NCBI RefSeq assembly: GCF_030704535.1 | Contig: NC_081820.1 | Location: 3,612,501 to 3,676,500, forward strand | Length of the DNA stretch: 64,000 nucleotides | Direction of reading: 5' to 3' | DNA from: Vitis vinifera | Lineage: Eukaryota; Streptophyta; Magnoliopsida; Vitales; Vitaceae | Shown here: piece after piece, positions 1 through 11,151 of the stretch | Position numbering within the stretch: position 1 is the stretch's first letter | Layout: the number at the start of each line of letters is the position of its first letter | Translations under genes and position numbers: made by a program | The notes under the pieces: model-generated | Seen by the model: only the letters and a program-made list of their open reading frames with translations | Databases searched by the model: none | What the model was told of the DNA's origin: nothing

Positions 1-800
1 GATTAAGGGATAACAAGTATTGGTTAAAGAATTTTGGTATTCCAAAATTGAATCACTAACATAGGCCATCCAAGTCTGGAACCATGTTTTAATATTTGAA
101 ATCCATTCTTTAATAGTCTTCTAACAAGTAATGTTTTAACATTTAAGATATTTAAAACCCCAAATTCATTTGGTATATTCTCCTCAATTATCAATCACAT
201 AGGACCATACCAAGTCAGCCATTAATCACAATCCCTATGCATCAAAGGACCCCTAGCATGCATCCCATGTATCTAAAATTTTAAAAATTTTAAAACATTT
301 TTAAAGAATAAGAAGATAAATTTCATTGTTTTATATTAAAAGTTTTATATTTTGTATTTAAAAAAAAAATAGAAAGTGCATCCAAACACCAAACCTTCTA
401 TATAAAATGCAAAACACACTTAAAAAATTAAAATGATGATTTTTTTTAAAAACTAATTAAAAAAATAAGATATTAAAATACATTCACTACCTCATATTTA
501 AACATATTTTAAAGTAACTTTTAGATACAAAAATAAGTCTATACTTTTTTTTATGCACGTTTCTTCTTTTCATAGAGAAATTATTACTATTTACGGAAAA
601 CGGCCTAAACAATCTTTTGAATTATTCAGTATAAGAGTTTTGCTTCGATGAGAAAAAAAATGAAATTTATTGGATAGGTTAATGATGAAAATTATATATA
701 ATTCTTTTCATAGGGATATGCAAAGCTTGATGGTTCCATATTTATACAATCTATTTATGGTATTATACTGCGTAACTGGATCTGCATGGTGAGTCCTTCC
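1..800. other. AT-rich sequence 3' of GLP-1
   Basis: I see no gene here. The part nearest 801 is the 3' flank of GLP-1: the stretch around 711-790 (a temporary 'gggatatgcaaa' block, then 'ggttccatatttatacaatc') closely matches the 3' flanks of GLP-4 (about 25060-25140), GLP-5 (about 29800-29880) and GLP-6 (about 45310-45390). The rest is AT-rich with poly-A and poly-T runs. Confidence 0.6.
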
Positions 801-1556
801 TCAGAACTGAGATTGAAGATACTCAACCACATTCTTGTCCACTTGGAAGGCCTTTGTGAGAACATCAGCTGATATTGCTGGCTTTGATCCAAACACTGCA
901 TTTGCAATGGTGATCACGCCTGGGTTCTGGCTACTCAATGAAGCAATGGCCACTGCGTTTGTTGTTCCCACATTGAGCTGGAAGTGAATGAGACCTTGTG
1001 GGAAGACGAAAACGTCTCCTTTGTAAAGGACCTTGGAGATGAGGCGGTTGTCAGGATTAGAGGTGACAAAGCCCACATAAAGTGCCCCCTCCAAGACAGT
1101 GAGGATCTCTGTGGCTCGAGGGTGGATGTGGGGAGGGTTGAGACCGTATGGCGCATAGTCAACCCGAGCCAGGGAAACGCCAAGGGTGTTGAGTCCAGGT
1201 ATCTGTGCCACGTTTGCTGGTGTGACCATCGACCCAAGTTTGTTTGATGTATTTCCTGGAAGACGAAGCCCCGAAAAGAAGAAATCATTTGGCGTTGCAA
1301 GCTTTGGATCCTTGCAGAATTTCCCATTCACAAACACCGCAAAGCAACAAATATATTAGGACTTATGTAGCCTTAGAAAGATCAATATACATAGATGAGA
1401 ATACTAGAGAGAGTATGAGTATTTTACCAGTGTCCTTTGTATCGTTAACAGCTACACAGAAGTCCTGAAGAGGACTGGGATCAGAGGCAGAGGCAACAGA
1501 AAATGCTGTGGCCAAGAGTACAATGTACGCAAGGTGTTAGCTCCCATCTTCTTCAT
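801..1556 (-). pseudogene. GLP-1, germin-like protein pseudogene
   Basis: Two-exon germin-like gene on the minus strand: exon 1 is 1556-1428 and exon 2 is 1336-801. Germin-like proteins are secreted cupins that bind manganese through three His and one Glu; some have superoxide dismutase or oxalate oxidase activity. Exon 2 keeps both cupin boxes (the HIHPRATE region and the [10 protein letters not shown] region) and the motif KGDVFVF. Three lesions are visible. One C is missing at codon 8-9 of exon 1 (ACCTTG where GLP-4 has ACCCTT), which shifts the frame in the signal peptide and runs into a stop. The intron acceptor reads GG instead of AG at 1338-1337. A 3' deletion replaces the last seven residues, so the frame stops after SQF. 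The donor GT at 1427-1426 is intact. I infer a dead gene. Confidence 0.88.
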
Positions 1557-1669
1557 GTTATACAGTGAATTCTTTTTGAGTAATCTCTGATGGAAGAGCA
1601 ATGAATTTTACTAATACAATGGTAGCTAGAGTTTCTTTGATTTGCAATTTTGAGGATTACCCAATTGTC

Positions 1670-1677
1670 TATTTATA
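1670..1677 (-). promoter_or_regulatory. TATA box of GLP-1
   Basis: TATAAATA on the minus strand, about 115 bases before the former start codon. It sits in a block (TATA, then ACAATYGGG-like sequence) shared with the GLP-3, GLP-4 and GLP-5 promoters, so the core promoter has outlived the gene. Confidence 0.65.
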
Positions 1678-1699
1678 GATGAAGAGTCTCAGACATGTT

Positions 1700-2768
1700 C
1701 CAACTTTGAAGCAGTCTCATAAGATTCATTAAGCAAAAGTCAAAATTCACAACGAATCTACTTAATTGATCAGGTACTTTGCGGATTAATTAATCTTTTG
1801 GATAACCTTTGAGTTACCTCTAGCCGGCTAACAGGTCTGTGAATCTGTGATATATAAGATCTGTATTTTTGGTTTATTTATTCTGCTGTAGCAGTTTTGA
1901 CCACGTCCCATGCCATCTACCAGGTTTCTTGAGGTGAAGAATATGTTAATATTTTGCCAGAACTTAGATATGTAATTAGAAGAGATCCAAGGAAGGTTAT
2001 AAGACTAGTTCTACTTATTTAAGAAACTTTGCAACTCAAGTTGCTCAAGGGACTTCCCTTTGACATTACTTTTAGAAATCATTTCTAATACTAGAAAATA
2101 TTTTTAAAAATTTGAAAAATGACTTTCAGTGCTTTCTTGAGAAGCACTTGCTAGTATATCTCCCAAAAACACTTTTTAAAGAAATCATTTCAATTAAGAG
2201 TATGTTAATGGAATTAAGTTGGACCAGGATGGGCAAGATCATAAGTAATTGTTCAATTTGACTTTTCATTTAACTGATTCCCTCTGCTTTGATTTGTTCA
2301 CTGACTTTTCATTTATCTCAAGGATGGGATGCCGGACACAGACCAAGCACCAAGGACCCACCAAGGAGCTGACTTCAAACAACTATATTTTGAACTCTTC
2401 TATTTCTTCTACTCAATTGTATTGGAATATTGAAAAAATTTATTAGTTGTAGTCAGCGAAATCTTCCATTTTGAGTTCTCTTGTTAGAACTTACACAAAA
2501 TATGAATTAATTCATATATAAGTTCATCATATAGACACTGGTTTATTAAACAAAGATTTTACAAATTGAAAGGATCTTGCGAACATCAACCAACATAACA
2601 TCATGCAGTGTAATAATTAATTATGTAGTAAGACTGAATTAATTAAGTTGTTACTTGTTGTATACGTACAATATTTAAATGGTCGTAGAAATCAACAAGC
2701 TAAGACAAACTTTGATGACTTGGTAATTTACATAATTTGTTTTTCATTTGGATTAGAATAGTTAGTAT
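1700..2768. repeat. Duplicated GLP intergenic region (copy 1)
   Basis: No gene. This is a conserved block of GLP upstream DNA. It includes a segment near 2324-2370 (the 'gatgccggacacagaccaag' stretch) and one near 2548-2640 (the 'catcaaccaacataacatc' stretch). The same segments occur in the same orientation at about 19700-20405 and 26110-27170. In the 19700-20405 copy the block leads directly into the promoter of plus-strand GLP-3, so here it probably once led into plus-strand GLP-2, making GLP-1 and GLP-2 a divergent pair. Confidence 0.7.
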
Positions 2769-3342
2769 CGTTGAAAAGTTAAACTTGATTTAGAAACTTT
2801 CTAAATAATGGAATCAGATTTAGTTTCTAAAAATCAAGAGAATATTTTATTTTTGATTGGTTATTTTAGTTTCTATTTTTGACTTGTTAAATCATGGAAG
2901 GTTTCATATGTTATTATTAGGAGTTTCTATTTTGTTAAGTGTGAATAACTATAAATAAGAGATTTTGTAATATTTGAATAAAAGAGTGGTGGTACAATAA
3001 AAGTTTTTAATTCTCCCTAATTTTATTTTCCTTTGTAATTGTTTGTATTTCTCTATTAACCATATACTCCAACAAATTAGGATCAAAGTTTTTGCATGCC
3101 CAACAAATTTGTATCAGAGCCATGTGAAAAATATGGCAAGTGGGATATATCTGTTTCAAGGTTCGTAACTCAACAAAGATAATTAAAACAATTGGAGTAT
3201 CAAGATAAAGACTTCGATTCGTAATTAAGACGCATGGAAGGTTGTAGGGAAATACCACAAAGAACCACAGGATGAAACCACTTTGTCCCCAAATCAAAGG
3301 GATTTTTTTAAAAAAATATAATGAAAAGAGACAAGAAAGCTT
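2769..3342 (+). mobile_element. Old copia 5' LTR and gag start, interrupted
   Basis: About 2769-3104 looks like a plus-strand copia LTR. It begins with a degraded TGTTGGAAAGTTAAAC (well preserved at 27175), contains ACTATAAATAAGAG as a TATA region near 2950, and ends in CCCAACA. A tRNA-iMet-type primer site with one mismatch follows (TTGTATCAGAGCC, about 3109-3121). The next 200 bases read as a degenerate copia gag N-terminus (for example KEPQDETTLSPNQRDFFKK). The reading resumes at 18647-18695 on the far side of the younger copia insertion, where it matches the downstream part of the same gag domain. Confidence 0.75.
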
Positions 3343-3347
3343 CCATT
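3343..3347. repeat. Target site duplication CCATT (left)
   Basis: CCATT directly before the left LTR of the 3348-18641 copia element. The same five bases follow the right LTR at 18642-18646. Confidence 0.85.
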
Positions 3348-3524
3348 TCTTCAAATTGATGAATGATAGTTTTTCATTGATTTTTTCATTTGTTCATGTA
3401 CAGAGTATATATAGAGGGTAATCACCATTCTAAGAATGGGAAAGAATGATACAAGGAGAAAAGAACAACTAATATCCTAATATCTTAACATTCCTAATAT
3501 CTAAACATTCTTAATATCTCAACA
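3348..3524 (-). repeat. Copia 3' LTR (left)
   Basis: 177-bp LTR matching 18448-18641. In the sense direction it starts TGTTGAGATATT and ends AATTTGAAGA. It is shorter than its partner because one of the repeated 'cattcctaatatct' units is missing. It carries the TATATATAG stretch near 3407-3416. Confidence 0.85.
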
Positions 3525-3533
3525 CTCCCCTTC
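3525..3533 (-). promoter_or_regulatory. Copia polypurine tract
   Basis: On the minus strand this reads GAAGGGGAG, immediately before the 3' LTR start TGTTGAG. This is the expected position of the plus-strand DNA primer in copia elements. Confidence 0.8.
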
Positions 3534-4714
3534 AAGTTGGTGCATAGATGTCACACATGCCCAACTTGTCTAAAAATTTTGAGAACACTCGACTTGAGAT
3601 TGCAACTTTCGTGAGGATATCGACCAATTGATCTTTTGATCGAATCTTCGGCAATTCCACAATCTTATCATCCAACTTCTCCGTAATGAAGAATTTGTCC
3701 ACCTCGACATGCTTTGTACGATCATGTTGTACTGGATTATGAGCAATATCACATGCAGCTTTATTGTCACAAAACAATCGGATTGGTTGGCTAGATAGGT
3801 AACCTAAATCCTGTAAGAGGAATCTTAGCCATAATGCCTCACAAATTTCTAGAGTCATACCCCTAAATTCCGCTTCTGCATTTGAACAAGCGACGACATT
3901 CTGCTTCTTACTTTTCCATGTCACAAGATTACCACCTACAAAGGTAAAGTAACCAGATGTAGATCGCATATCATCCACTGCACCGACCTAATCAACATCA
4001 GTATATACTTCTATACTCTGATGATCAACATTTTTAGTGAACAAAATTCCCTTCTTAGGAGCATTCTTCAAATACCTCAAAATACGTATGACTGCATTCA
4101 TATGTTGCTCTCCAAGATTATGCATGTATTGACTTACTACACTCAATGCATAAACAAGATCTGGTCTTGTATCAGCTAAGTACATTAATCTCCCCACAAG
4201 TCTCTGGTATCTTCCCTAATCGGTTGATACTTGATTAGGCTCAACACACAATTTCAGACCTTCTTCTATTGGTGTATCAACAGGTTGACATCCCGATATT
4301 CCAGTCTCCTATAAAAGATCTAAGGCATACTTTCTTTGAGATAGAAAAATTCCTTCACTTGATCGATAAACTTCAATCCTAAGAAAGTATTTCAGAGGAC
4401 CTAGATCTTTCATTTCGAATTTTCTAGATAGATAATTTTGCAGAACTTTTCTTTCTTCAGGATCATTTCCTGTAACTACCATGTCATCCACATATATGAT
4501 GAGTGTCGTAATCTTACCATGTTGCTTTTTCAGGAACAAAGTGTGATCTGAATTACTTTGACGATAGCCAAAAGCTCTCATTGACTTTGTGAACCTTCCA
4601 AACCTTGCTCTCGAGGATTGCTTCAACCCATACAATGACTTCTTCAATTTGCACACCTTCTTACATTGTTTTTCTAACACCATGCATCCTGGTGGAAGAT
4701 CCATATATACTTCT
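3532..4714 (-). pseudogene. Copia pol, reverse transcriptase C-terminal part and RNase H
   Basis: Minus-strand remains of the 3' half of copia pol. 4309-4704 encodes the reverse transcriptase palm with the catalytic YVDD box and the conserved LKKSLYGLKQ motif. 3988-4197 holds the linker with the RYLK motif and 3532-3978 the RNase H domain (STSGYFTF, TWKSKKQ, then a DNKAA motif). Stop codons separate the blocks at about 4309 and 3988, and the 5' part of the domain is cut off by the gypsy left border. RNase H ends in its own stop, about 10 bases before the polypurine tract. It is not functional as it stands. Confidence 0.88.
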
Positions 4715-6601
4715 TAATTCGTTCCCAATTGGTGTCTCAGTTGATTCCTGTCCAACTGGTGCTCTCTAATTGAGGAAGTGATCAACAAAATTTATAACCT
4801 ATATCACCATGCACTAGGATAGCTTTAGCTAATATAGCATAGTGGCTCTAGGATCGTTCACTGGGAAGGGTTTTCAACTCACAACTGATACCAATTCAAA
4901 GTTAAATTGGTGCTTTTTCATTTCAAGGTTAGCTTAAGAAATAAAACACAAACTTTGGTTAAACAAGGTTTTGTTTCAAGCTAACTAAAAAGAAAGTAAT
5001 GGAAATTACTTATGAAGAAAAACATTCCTTGGAGGTTTAGGTTCACAGGGGAGGTTCCTTATGCAAAAACAGAGCTCCGGTCATTTGGTTCATTTCCTCG
5101 CATTAGAGAATTAACATATAGTTGATTCTCTAACCGGTGTTGTACAGATGTATCCTTTAAATGGATTTCAGCTCTAATTTCCTCTCACTGCTGCAACTTG
5201 CAATGACTCGTGCCTCTCACCTAGCATTTGCCATTCAAGGTGATCTTTAACCTTGGACTTCCCTTCTCAAGCTCGCAAGAGATAACCAATGGATGTCTCC
5301 TTGGAGTCCAAAAGCTTACCAAGTGTTGGCAATTCTAGAAAATCCTACCTTCAAGTCACTTCCCAAAAGCTCGCAAGAGGTAAACTAGTGCATCTCTATG
5401 GACGGAGATCACTTGCTTTACCAAGTGTTGGCTCAAGTGAATTGAAAGTGTTTTAAGTTAACTAAAAACATAGAAATCATTAAAGGATCACACTTTCTCT
5501 TCTTTAATGGCTGAAACCACAAAGCTATAAATTCTTGCACTTGGAACCTTTCCCGGCAACCTTAGCTCCAAGGAACTAAAAGTTTAGCCACTCATTCTCT
5601 GAGGAAACTTCCTCAGAGCTTGTTTGGCTAGTAAGAAAACTAACGAGAAAACAAAAATATGAAGGAAAAACAGAGCAAGTGCTCTGTAAAATATATTTCT
5701 TCCTTCCGTTAATTACATCATTTTGTAAAGAAAATTACAAACTATATATATGAGGTTATTCACCCTTTGTTCTTACTTAAAGACTAAGGAATCCTATGAT
5801 AGGTGGGTTACAAGGAGACTTTGGGAATTTAGACAACAAATATCTAAAGCAAAATATCTCAAAATGTCGGTCGGAAATATCAGGAAGCTTCAGGAGAACA
5901 CCGCGGCACTGTATACTGAGAGAAAACTCTCCGGGCAAGCACTATCAGAGGATCCGGATATGTCTGATCAGACAGAATTCTGGATGTGTTGTCCGGAGAA
6001 GGTGAAACGTCGTCCGGACAAAATTCTTCCCCCAGGTGGAATGAGTTATGTCGCAAGGGGGACCGTCTGCATGTGCAAGGTGTAGGGACCCCTCCCCCTG
6101 ATGACACGGAGTGCGCAAGGCTATCCGGATCAACTCCATCCGGATTCCCCAAGAGGACATGTGGCGCGCTCCCCTATCCGAACTCCCTTAGGGAAAAGCA
6201 CACGGCACTCGTGATACCCCGGACGATAGCATATCCTATCCGGATGTGTTGTCCGGATCATTGTTCCGCCGCCGTCTGATGGTGTGTCCGGACGCCCTGT
6301 CCGGACATCTTTTGCTCCTTGCATTCTGGATTTGCTTATGGCAAAGGACTTCAAAGCTTTGGTTCTTCATGTTTCTAAGCTTTCCATTGCTTTGTCATGG
6401 ATCCCAAAGAACTCTCCTCAATCTCTGATTGCTTTGGTGATCAAAAAGCTATCAAAACACCAAAACTTAACACAATTTGATTAGAATTGATTGCAAGAGT
6501 CCTTAACATGTTAATTGAGTTAAAAGGTGATAACTACTACTCAAAAGTGTTTAAAAGAGTTAATTACAGGCTATCAATTAGCACTTTTTGAGTAGTAATC
6601 A
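4715..6601 (-). repeat. Athila 3' LTR (left)
   Basis: Direct repeat of 13914-15776. In the sense direction it begins TGATTACTACTC (from 6601) and ends ACGAATTA, where the other copy has ACGAATCA. Eyeballing the first ~175 aligned bases I count about seven differences, mostly transitions; elsewhere the copies look closer. The stretch 5920-6310 is CpG-rich and carries repeated TCCGGA motifs. No gene: the open frames inside it recur in both LTRs without resembling any protein. Confidence 0.88.
5927..6310. promoter_or_regulatory. TCCGGA motif array in Athila LTR
   Basis: In under 400 bases I count nine TCCGGA sites plus near-matches (TCCGGGC, CCCGGAC, TCCGAAC). The motif is a palindrome, and the surrounding LTR is otherwise AT-rich. 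Position in the 5' half of the LTR (sense direction) fits the U3 promoter/enhancer region. The partner array is at 15125-15535. Its function is inferred from position only. Confidence 0.5.
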
Positions 6602-6611
6602 CTCCCCCTAA
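6602..6611 (-). promoter_or_regulatory. Athila polypurine tract
   Basis: Reads TTAGGGGGAG on the minus strand, directly before the LTR start TGATTACTAC. Confidence 0.75.
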
Positions 6612-8145
6612 CTGACATATTGCTAGTCCCTTAGCAATGAAGGAGAGAAAAATAAAAAATAACAGTACTATAATTTACAACATCATGCTGATCAAAAAAC
6701 AATTTTCAAGTGGCATAATGATCTAACTCTCACATGGAACATTAAAGAAATAAAACTCAAACTTCAATAAGAGTTATCAAATAGCTTGTCTAACCACAAT
6801 TCTTAAAGAGAAGGCATTATGCAAATTTAAGCTTTAAAAGAGTTTCCACTCCCAAAGGGTCAAACCTTACTCTTCCACAAAAATCTAAGTGTTATTTATT
6901 AGTTTCCGAATATAGTATGTTGAACTAATCTCTCCCCCAAACCTAGTTCTTTTTCAAAGCTTAGCAAACTGATCAACCTCCAATAGGCTAAGATCGCACC
7001 TCTTGTTTCAAAATTTTTTTCATTATAGGAGTATAAGGCTTAAAGGTATTATTTTCTAAATTGTCCATGTAATGGGGGTCCATCGATGACTCCCAACCAA
7101 TTAAGGTTTAGGGCATCAAGTTTTAAGGATTTTTCAACCACTAACTCCTTGGATTTTACCCCGGACTTTTGAGAATGAATTTTAATACCCAAGCACCTAC
7201 AGTATGTTAAACTCCACCTATTCACCCTTGTAACGAGCATTGAGGTCGGTGACTCCCAACCAATGAAGGCTTAGGGCACCAGGTTTTAAAGATTTTCACC
7301 ATATACCCCTCAGACCTTGCTCGGGTTTCAAGGCAAGCAAACATTTTTTTTCTTTCTTTCTTTATTCTTTTTTTCCAAAGGCTCATTGGCCTTTTACAAG
7401 GTGTCCCAACACTATTAAATGAGGTCAAATGTACCAAGTCTAAAATTTTCCTAAGTCAAGAGGGAAATAGTTTTTCATCTTATAATTGGAACCTATTGTG
7501 CACAGTGTGTGAATAGCTTAAAGTGGAAGAACTAAGGTTAAATTCAATAGAAGTTTCAATAATTCATCAACTTTAGTAAGCATAATACAAACTCTAAGTC
7601 AAGTAAAAATACAAAAATTCAATTTCTCCCATTTCAATTTGAAAATTTTTCCTTAATAACCATGGAAGTAGAATAAAAAAAACTTTAAAAAAAAATTAAA
7701 ATTAAGCAAAAAGCAACTAAATTACCAAAATAACTTAGCATTATTAACAAAAACTTCCTTCCTCAACTCTCCCCCCAACCAAGCTGAACATTGTCTTCAA
7801 TGTTATAAAAGCGATTGAAAAATAGGGAGGAAGTGGTACCTCCTAAGTGACGTGGAGTAATGGCTCAACTACCTCTCTTGTAGGAGGCTCCTGATGAGGC
7901 ATAGGCTGATCAACAAAAGGAGGGGCCTGTGATGGCTCTGATGAGCTGGGAATAGCATCAACTCGGAGCAGCTTCTTTCGATTTTCCTACAATTCCTCCT
8001 GATTTTAATCATTCAAAAAATTAAGTTACAATTAAGATAATTTAAGACCAAAATTACAATCAAATAATTTACAAAACTTAAAAATTAACATATTTAACAA
8101 AATTATGGACTTTGGTGAAACCAAGTCCATCTAACCCTTCTCTGA
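6612..8145 (-). other. Athila 3' non-coding region
   Basis: Between integrase and the 3' LTR I find no frame resembling a known protein. A near-repeat occurs at 7069-7135 and 7231-7300 (both contain the 'gactcccaaccaat' stretch followed by a 'agggca' block). Athila elements often carry an envelope-like frame at this place; none is recognisable here. Confidence 0.6.
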
Positions 8146-9411
8146 TCAGGCTTTTTGTGGCTCAAGGAGGTTGATTTCCTCCTTTTCTGGCTTGAACGGC
8201 TCAATGAATGGCTTGAGGCGATGACCATTGACTCTAAAGGTGTCTATGCCATTGGAATTTAGTAATTCCACTACTCCATTGAGATGTACTTGGTGAATAA
8301 TGAAAGGACCTATCCACCTTGACTTGAGCTTCCCTGGAAAGATGTGGAGCCTTGAGTCATAGAGTAGGACTCTTTGTCCTTTCCTCAATTCTTTGTTGGA
8401 GATTAGTTGATCATGCCACTTCTTCATCCTCTGTTTTGCAACTTTGGAATTGATGTAAGGATCATTTCTTAATTCCTCCATCTCATTAAGGTCTAAGCAC
8501 CTCTTTGCCCCAGCTCTGATCAAGTCTATGTTCAACCTCTTGATTGCCCACCAAGCCTTATATTCAACTTCCACAGGGAGGTGGCATGCTTTGCCATAGA
8601 CGAGACAATAGGGGGACATGCCAAGAATAGTCTTATAAGTTGTTCTATATGCCCATAATGAATCATGTAGCTTAATAGACCAATCTGTTCTGCTTGTAAT
8701 CACCACTTTCATCAGTATGTTTTTTATTTCCTTGTTTGCTAGCTCCACTTTCCCGGAAGTTTGAGGATGATAAGGTGTAGCTACCTTATGCTTCACTCCA
8801 TACTTGGTTAATAGGGTTTCAAAAGGTTTGTTGCAAAAATGAGTACCTCCATCACTGATTATGGCCTTGGGCACCCCAAATCTTGAGAAGATGTTCTCCT
8901 TAAGAAATTTGAGAACCACCCTATGATCATTATGTTTACAGGGGATTGCCTCCACCCATTTGGAAACATAGTCCACCCCCACCAATATATAAGAGTTACC
9001 AAAAGACATTGGGAAAGGTCCCATGAAGTCAATACCCTAAACATCAAAAAGATCAACTATAAGGATGGGGTTCATGGGCATTTGGTTTCTTTTTGTAAGC
9101 TTCCCGAGTCTTTGGCATCTATCACAACTCCTACACATGATGTGGGAATCTTTGAAAAGCGATGACCAAGTAAACCCTGATTGCAAGACCTTCATGGCTG
9201 TTTTCTGAGAGGCAAAGTAGCCTTCACAGGCATTCTCATGGCAATGGCTGAGGATCGCTTGTTGTTCTTCTTCAGGGACACACTTCCTTATGATCTGATC
9301 TGCACAATACTTGAAAAGGAAGGGCTCTTCCCAATAATAAGCATGAATCTTTGCAAAGAAGTGCTTCTTGTCTTGCACTTTCCACTCACTTGGAACTTCA
9401 CCAGTAACCAA
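8146..9411 (-). pseudogene. Athila integrase with zinc-binding domain
   Basis: The N-terminal HHCC zinc domain is in 9037-9411 (SHCHENACEGYF, then CRSCDRCQR). The catalytic core is in 8146-9024, with the DDE residues in [15 protein letters not shown] and VELANKE. A C-terminal GPY/F-type segment (RWIGPF) follows at about 8300-8320. A TAG at 9037-9039 replaces the Trp normally found before the G-I-D-F-M-G-P-F run, so the two halves are separated by a nonsense codon. All three catalytic acidic residues are present. Integrase inserts the cDNA copy into the host genome. Confidence 0.88.
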
Positions 9412-9444
9412 ATAGTTAGCAATATGAGCATACCAAGGAGCTTT

Positions 9445-10119
9445 CTATAGCAACATTAGTGATTCCTCAGGAAAGTCATCATTAATAGGTAATACATGGG
9501 AATTATGTGCTATAGCCAACCTTGAAAGGTGGTCACCTACCACATTCTCCACCCCTTTCTTGTCTCTGATTTGGAGATCAAATTCTTGTAACAAAAGAAT
9601 CCATCTAATCAACCTTGCTTTTGCATCTTGTTTCGTCAATAAATACTTCAAGGCTGAATGGTCAGTGAAAACAATGATGAAAGACCCTACCAAATAAGCA
9701 CAAAACTTGTCTAAAGCAAACACCACAGCTAACAATTCTTTCTCTATAGTTGTGTAGTTTCTTTGAGCCTCGTTCAATGTTTTGCTTGCATAGTAGATCA
9801 CATAGGGCTTCCCATCTTCTCTTTGGCCAAGTACAGCTCCTATAGCAAAGTCACTAGCATCACACATTACTTCAAAGGGTAATTGCCAGTTAGGAGCCCT
9901 TACTATTGGAGCAGTTGTCAAAAATTGCTTCAATTGATCAAAACTCTTTTGACATCTTTCATCCCAGAAAAACTTAGCATCCTTTGCTAAAAGTTCATAA
10001 AGAGGCCTTGAAAGCTCAGAGAAGTCTTGTATAAATCTCCTGTAGAACCCTGCATGGCCAAGAAATTGCCTTACTCCTTCTACAGTGGTTGAGGATGGCA
10101 ATTTGGCAATAAGTTCCAC
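9445..10119 (-). pseudogene. Athila RNase H and reverse transcriptase connection
   Basis: Continues the pol frame after the reverse transcriptase. It starts with the [14 protein letters not shown] motif of the thumb/connection region, then the RNase H domain with [14 protein letters not shown], the [12 protein letters not shown] motif and the TDHSALKYL motif. It ends at a TAG (9445-9447) that separates it from the integrase zinc domain; the sequence between the two blocks stays in frame otherwise, which suggests point nonsense rather than a real gene end. Confidence 0.87.
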
Positions 10120-10203
10120 CTTTTCTTTATCAACTTCAATGCCTTTCTCGGAGATGATATGGCCAAGGACAATTCCTTGACGTACTATAAAATGGCATTT
10201 CTC

Positions 10204-11037
10204 CTAATTGAGCACCAAGTCTTTTTTAATGCATCTTTTAAGAACCGCTTCTAAATTTACTAAGCATTCTTCAAATGTACCTCCATATATGGTGATATCA
10301 TCCATGAAGACCTCCATAATTCGCTCCACCATATCACTGAAGATACTAAGCATACATCTTTGGAATGTTGTAGGTGCATTGCATAAACCAAAAGGCATTC
10401 TTCTGTAGGCGTATGTTCCAAACAGACATGTGAAAGTGGTCTTCTCCTGATCTTCAACATCAATTTCAATTTGGAAATACCCTAAGTACCCGTCCAAGAA
10501 ACAATAGAAAGGATGGCCAGAGACTCTCTCCAGCACCTGATCAATAAACGGGAATGGAAAATGATCTTTCCTTGTCACAACATTCAATTTCCTGTAGTCA
10601 ATACACACCCTCCAACCTGAAGTGAGGCGTGTTGCAATTTCTTCTCCTTTTTCATTCTGAACCATAGTAATCCCTGACTTCTTTGGTACCACTTGAGTAG
10701 GACTCACCCAAGGGCAGTCAGATATGGGATAAATAATACCCACTTGGAGTAGCTTTAGTACCTCAGTTCGCACCACTTCTTGTAAATGAGGATTCAATCT
10801 TCTTTGAGGTTGACGAATTGGTTTAGCTTCTTCCTCCATATATATGTGATGTGTACAAACCAAAGGACCGATTCCTTTCAAGTCAGATATTTTCCATCCT
10901 ATTGCTTTCTTGCACCTCTTAAGAACTTCAAGTAGAGAAATCTCCTGATGACCGGTAAGAGATGAAGATATAACAATAGGACATTGGTTATTTTCTTCCA
11001 GGTATGTATATTTTAACTCCATGGGCAGAGGTTTCAA
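10204..11037 (-). pseudogene. Athila reverse transcriptase
   Basis: The reverse transcriptase fingers and palm are clear: WRVCIDYRKLN near residue 143, MPFGLCNAPTTFQ, and the catalytic FMDD box (VFMDDITIYG). The frame ends at 10204-10206 in TAG, where related elements have Trp in the L-N-W-E-K-C-H motif; the next block (up to 10119) continues the domain. The enzyme copies genomic RNA into DNA in virus-like particles. Confidence 0.88.
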
Positions 11038-11151
11038 ATTGAGCTTCGGGAATTCTTCTATTACATCATATTGTCCTTCCTCTTTATTGAATAAAAGTAG
11101 GATCTCTTCTTTCCTCCTCCAACCTTGTAGAGTAGCAAGGACATCAGCGGG

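Noticed and set aside
984-1247. An 87-codon open frame antisense to exon 2 of GLP-1, repeated antisense to GLP-3 (20842-21105), GLP-4 (25351-25614) and GLP-5 (30089-30352).
   Set aside because: Its presence in four copies follows from conservation of the sense strand. It has no features of its own and resembles no protein I know.
3109-3121. tRNA-like sequence (also at 18431, 13895, 31766 and 32813).
   Set aside because: Only the complement of a tRNA 3' end is present, next to an LTR. These are primer binding sites, not tRNA genes.
5750-6360. Several overlapping open frames in the left Athila LTR, with counterparts at 14949-15627.
   Set aside because: They lie in the CpG-rich motif array, overlap on both strands, and differ between the two LTRs by disruptive changes. 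No domain is recognisable.
6612-8145. A possible envelope-like gene between Athila integrase and 3' LTR.
   Set aside because: No frame longer than about 70 codons and no signal or membrane segment pattern that I could support.
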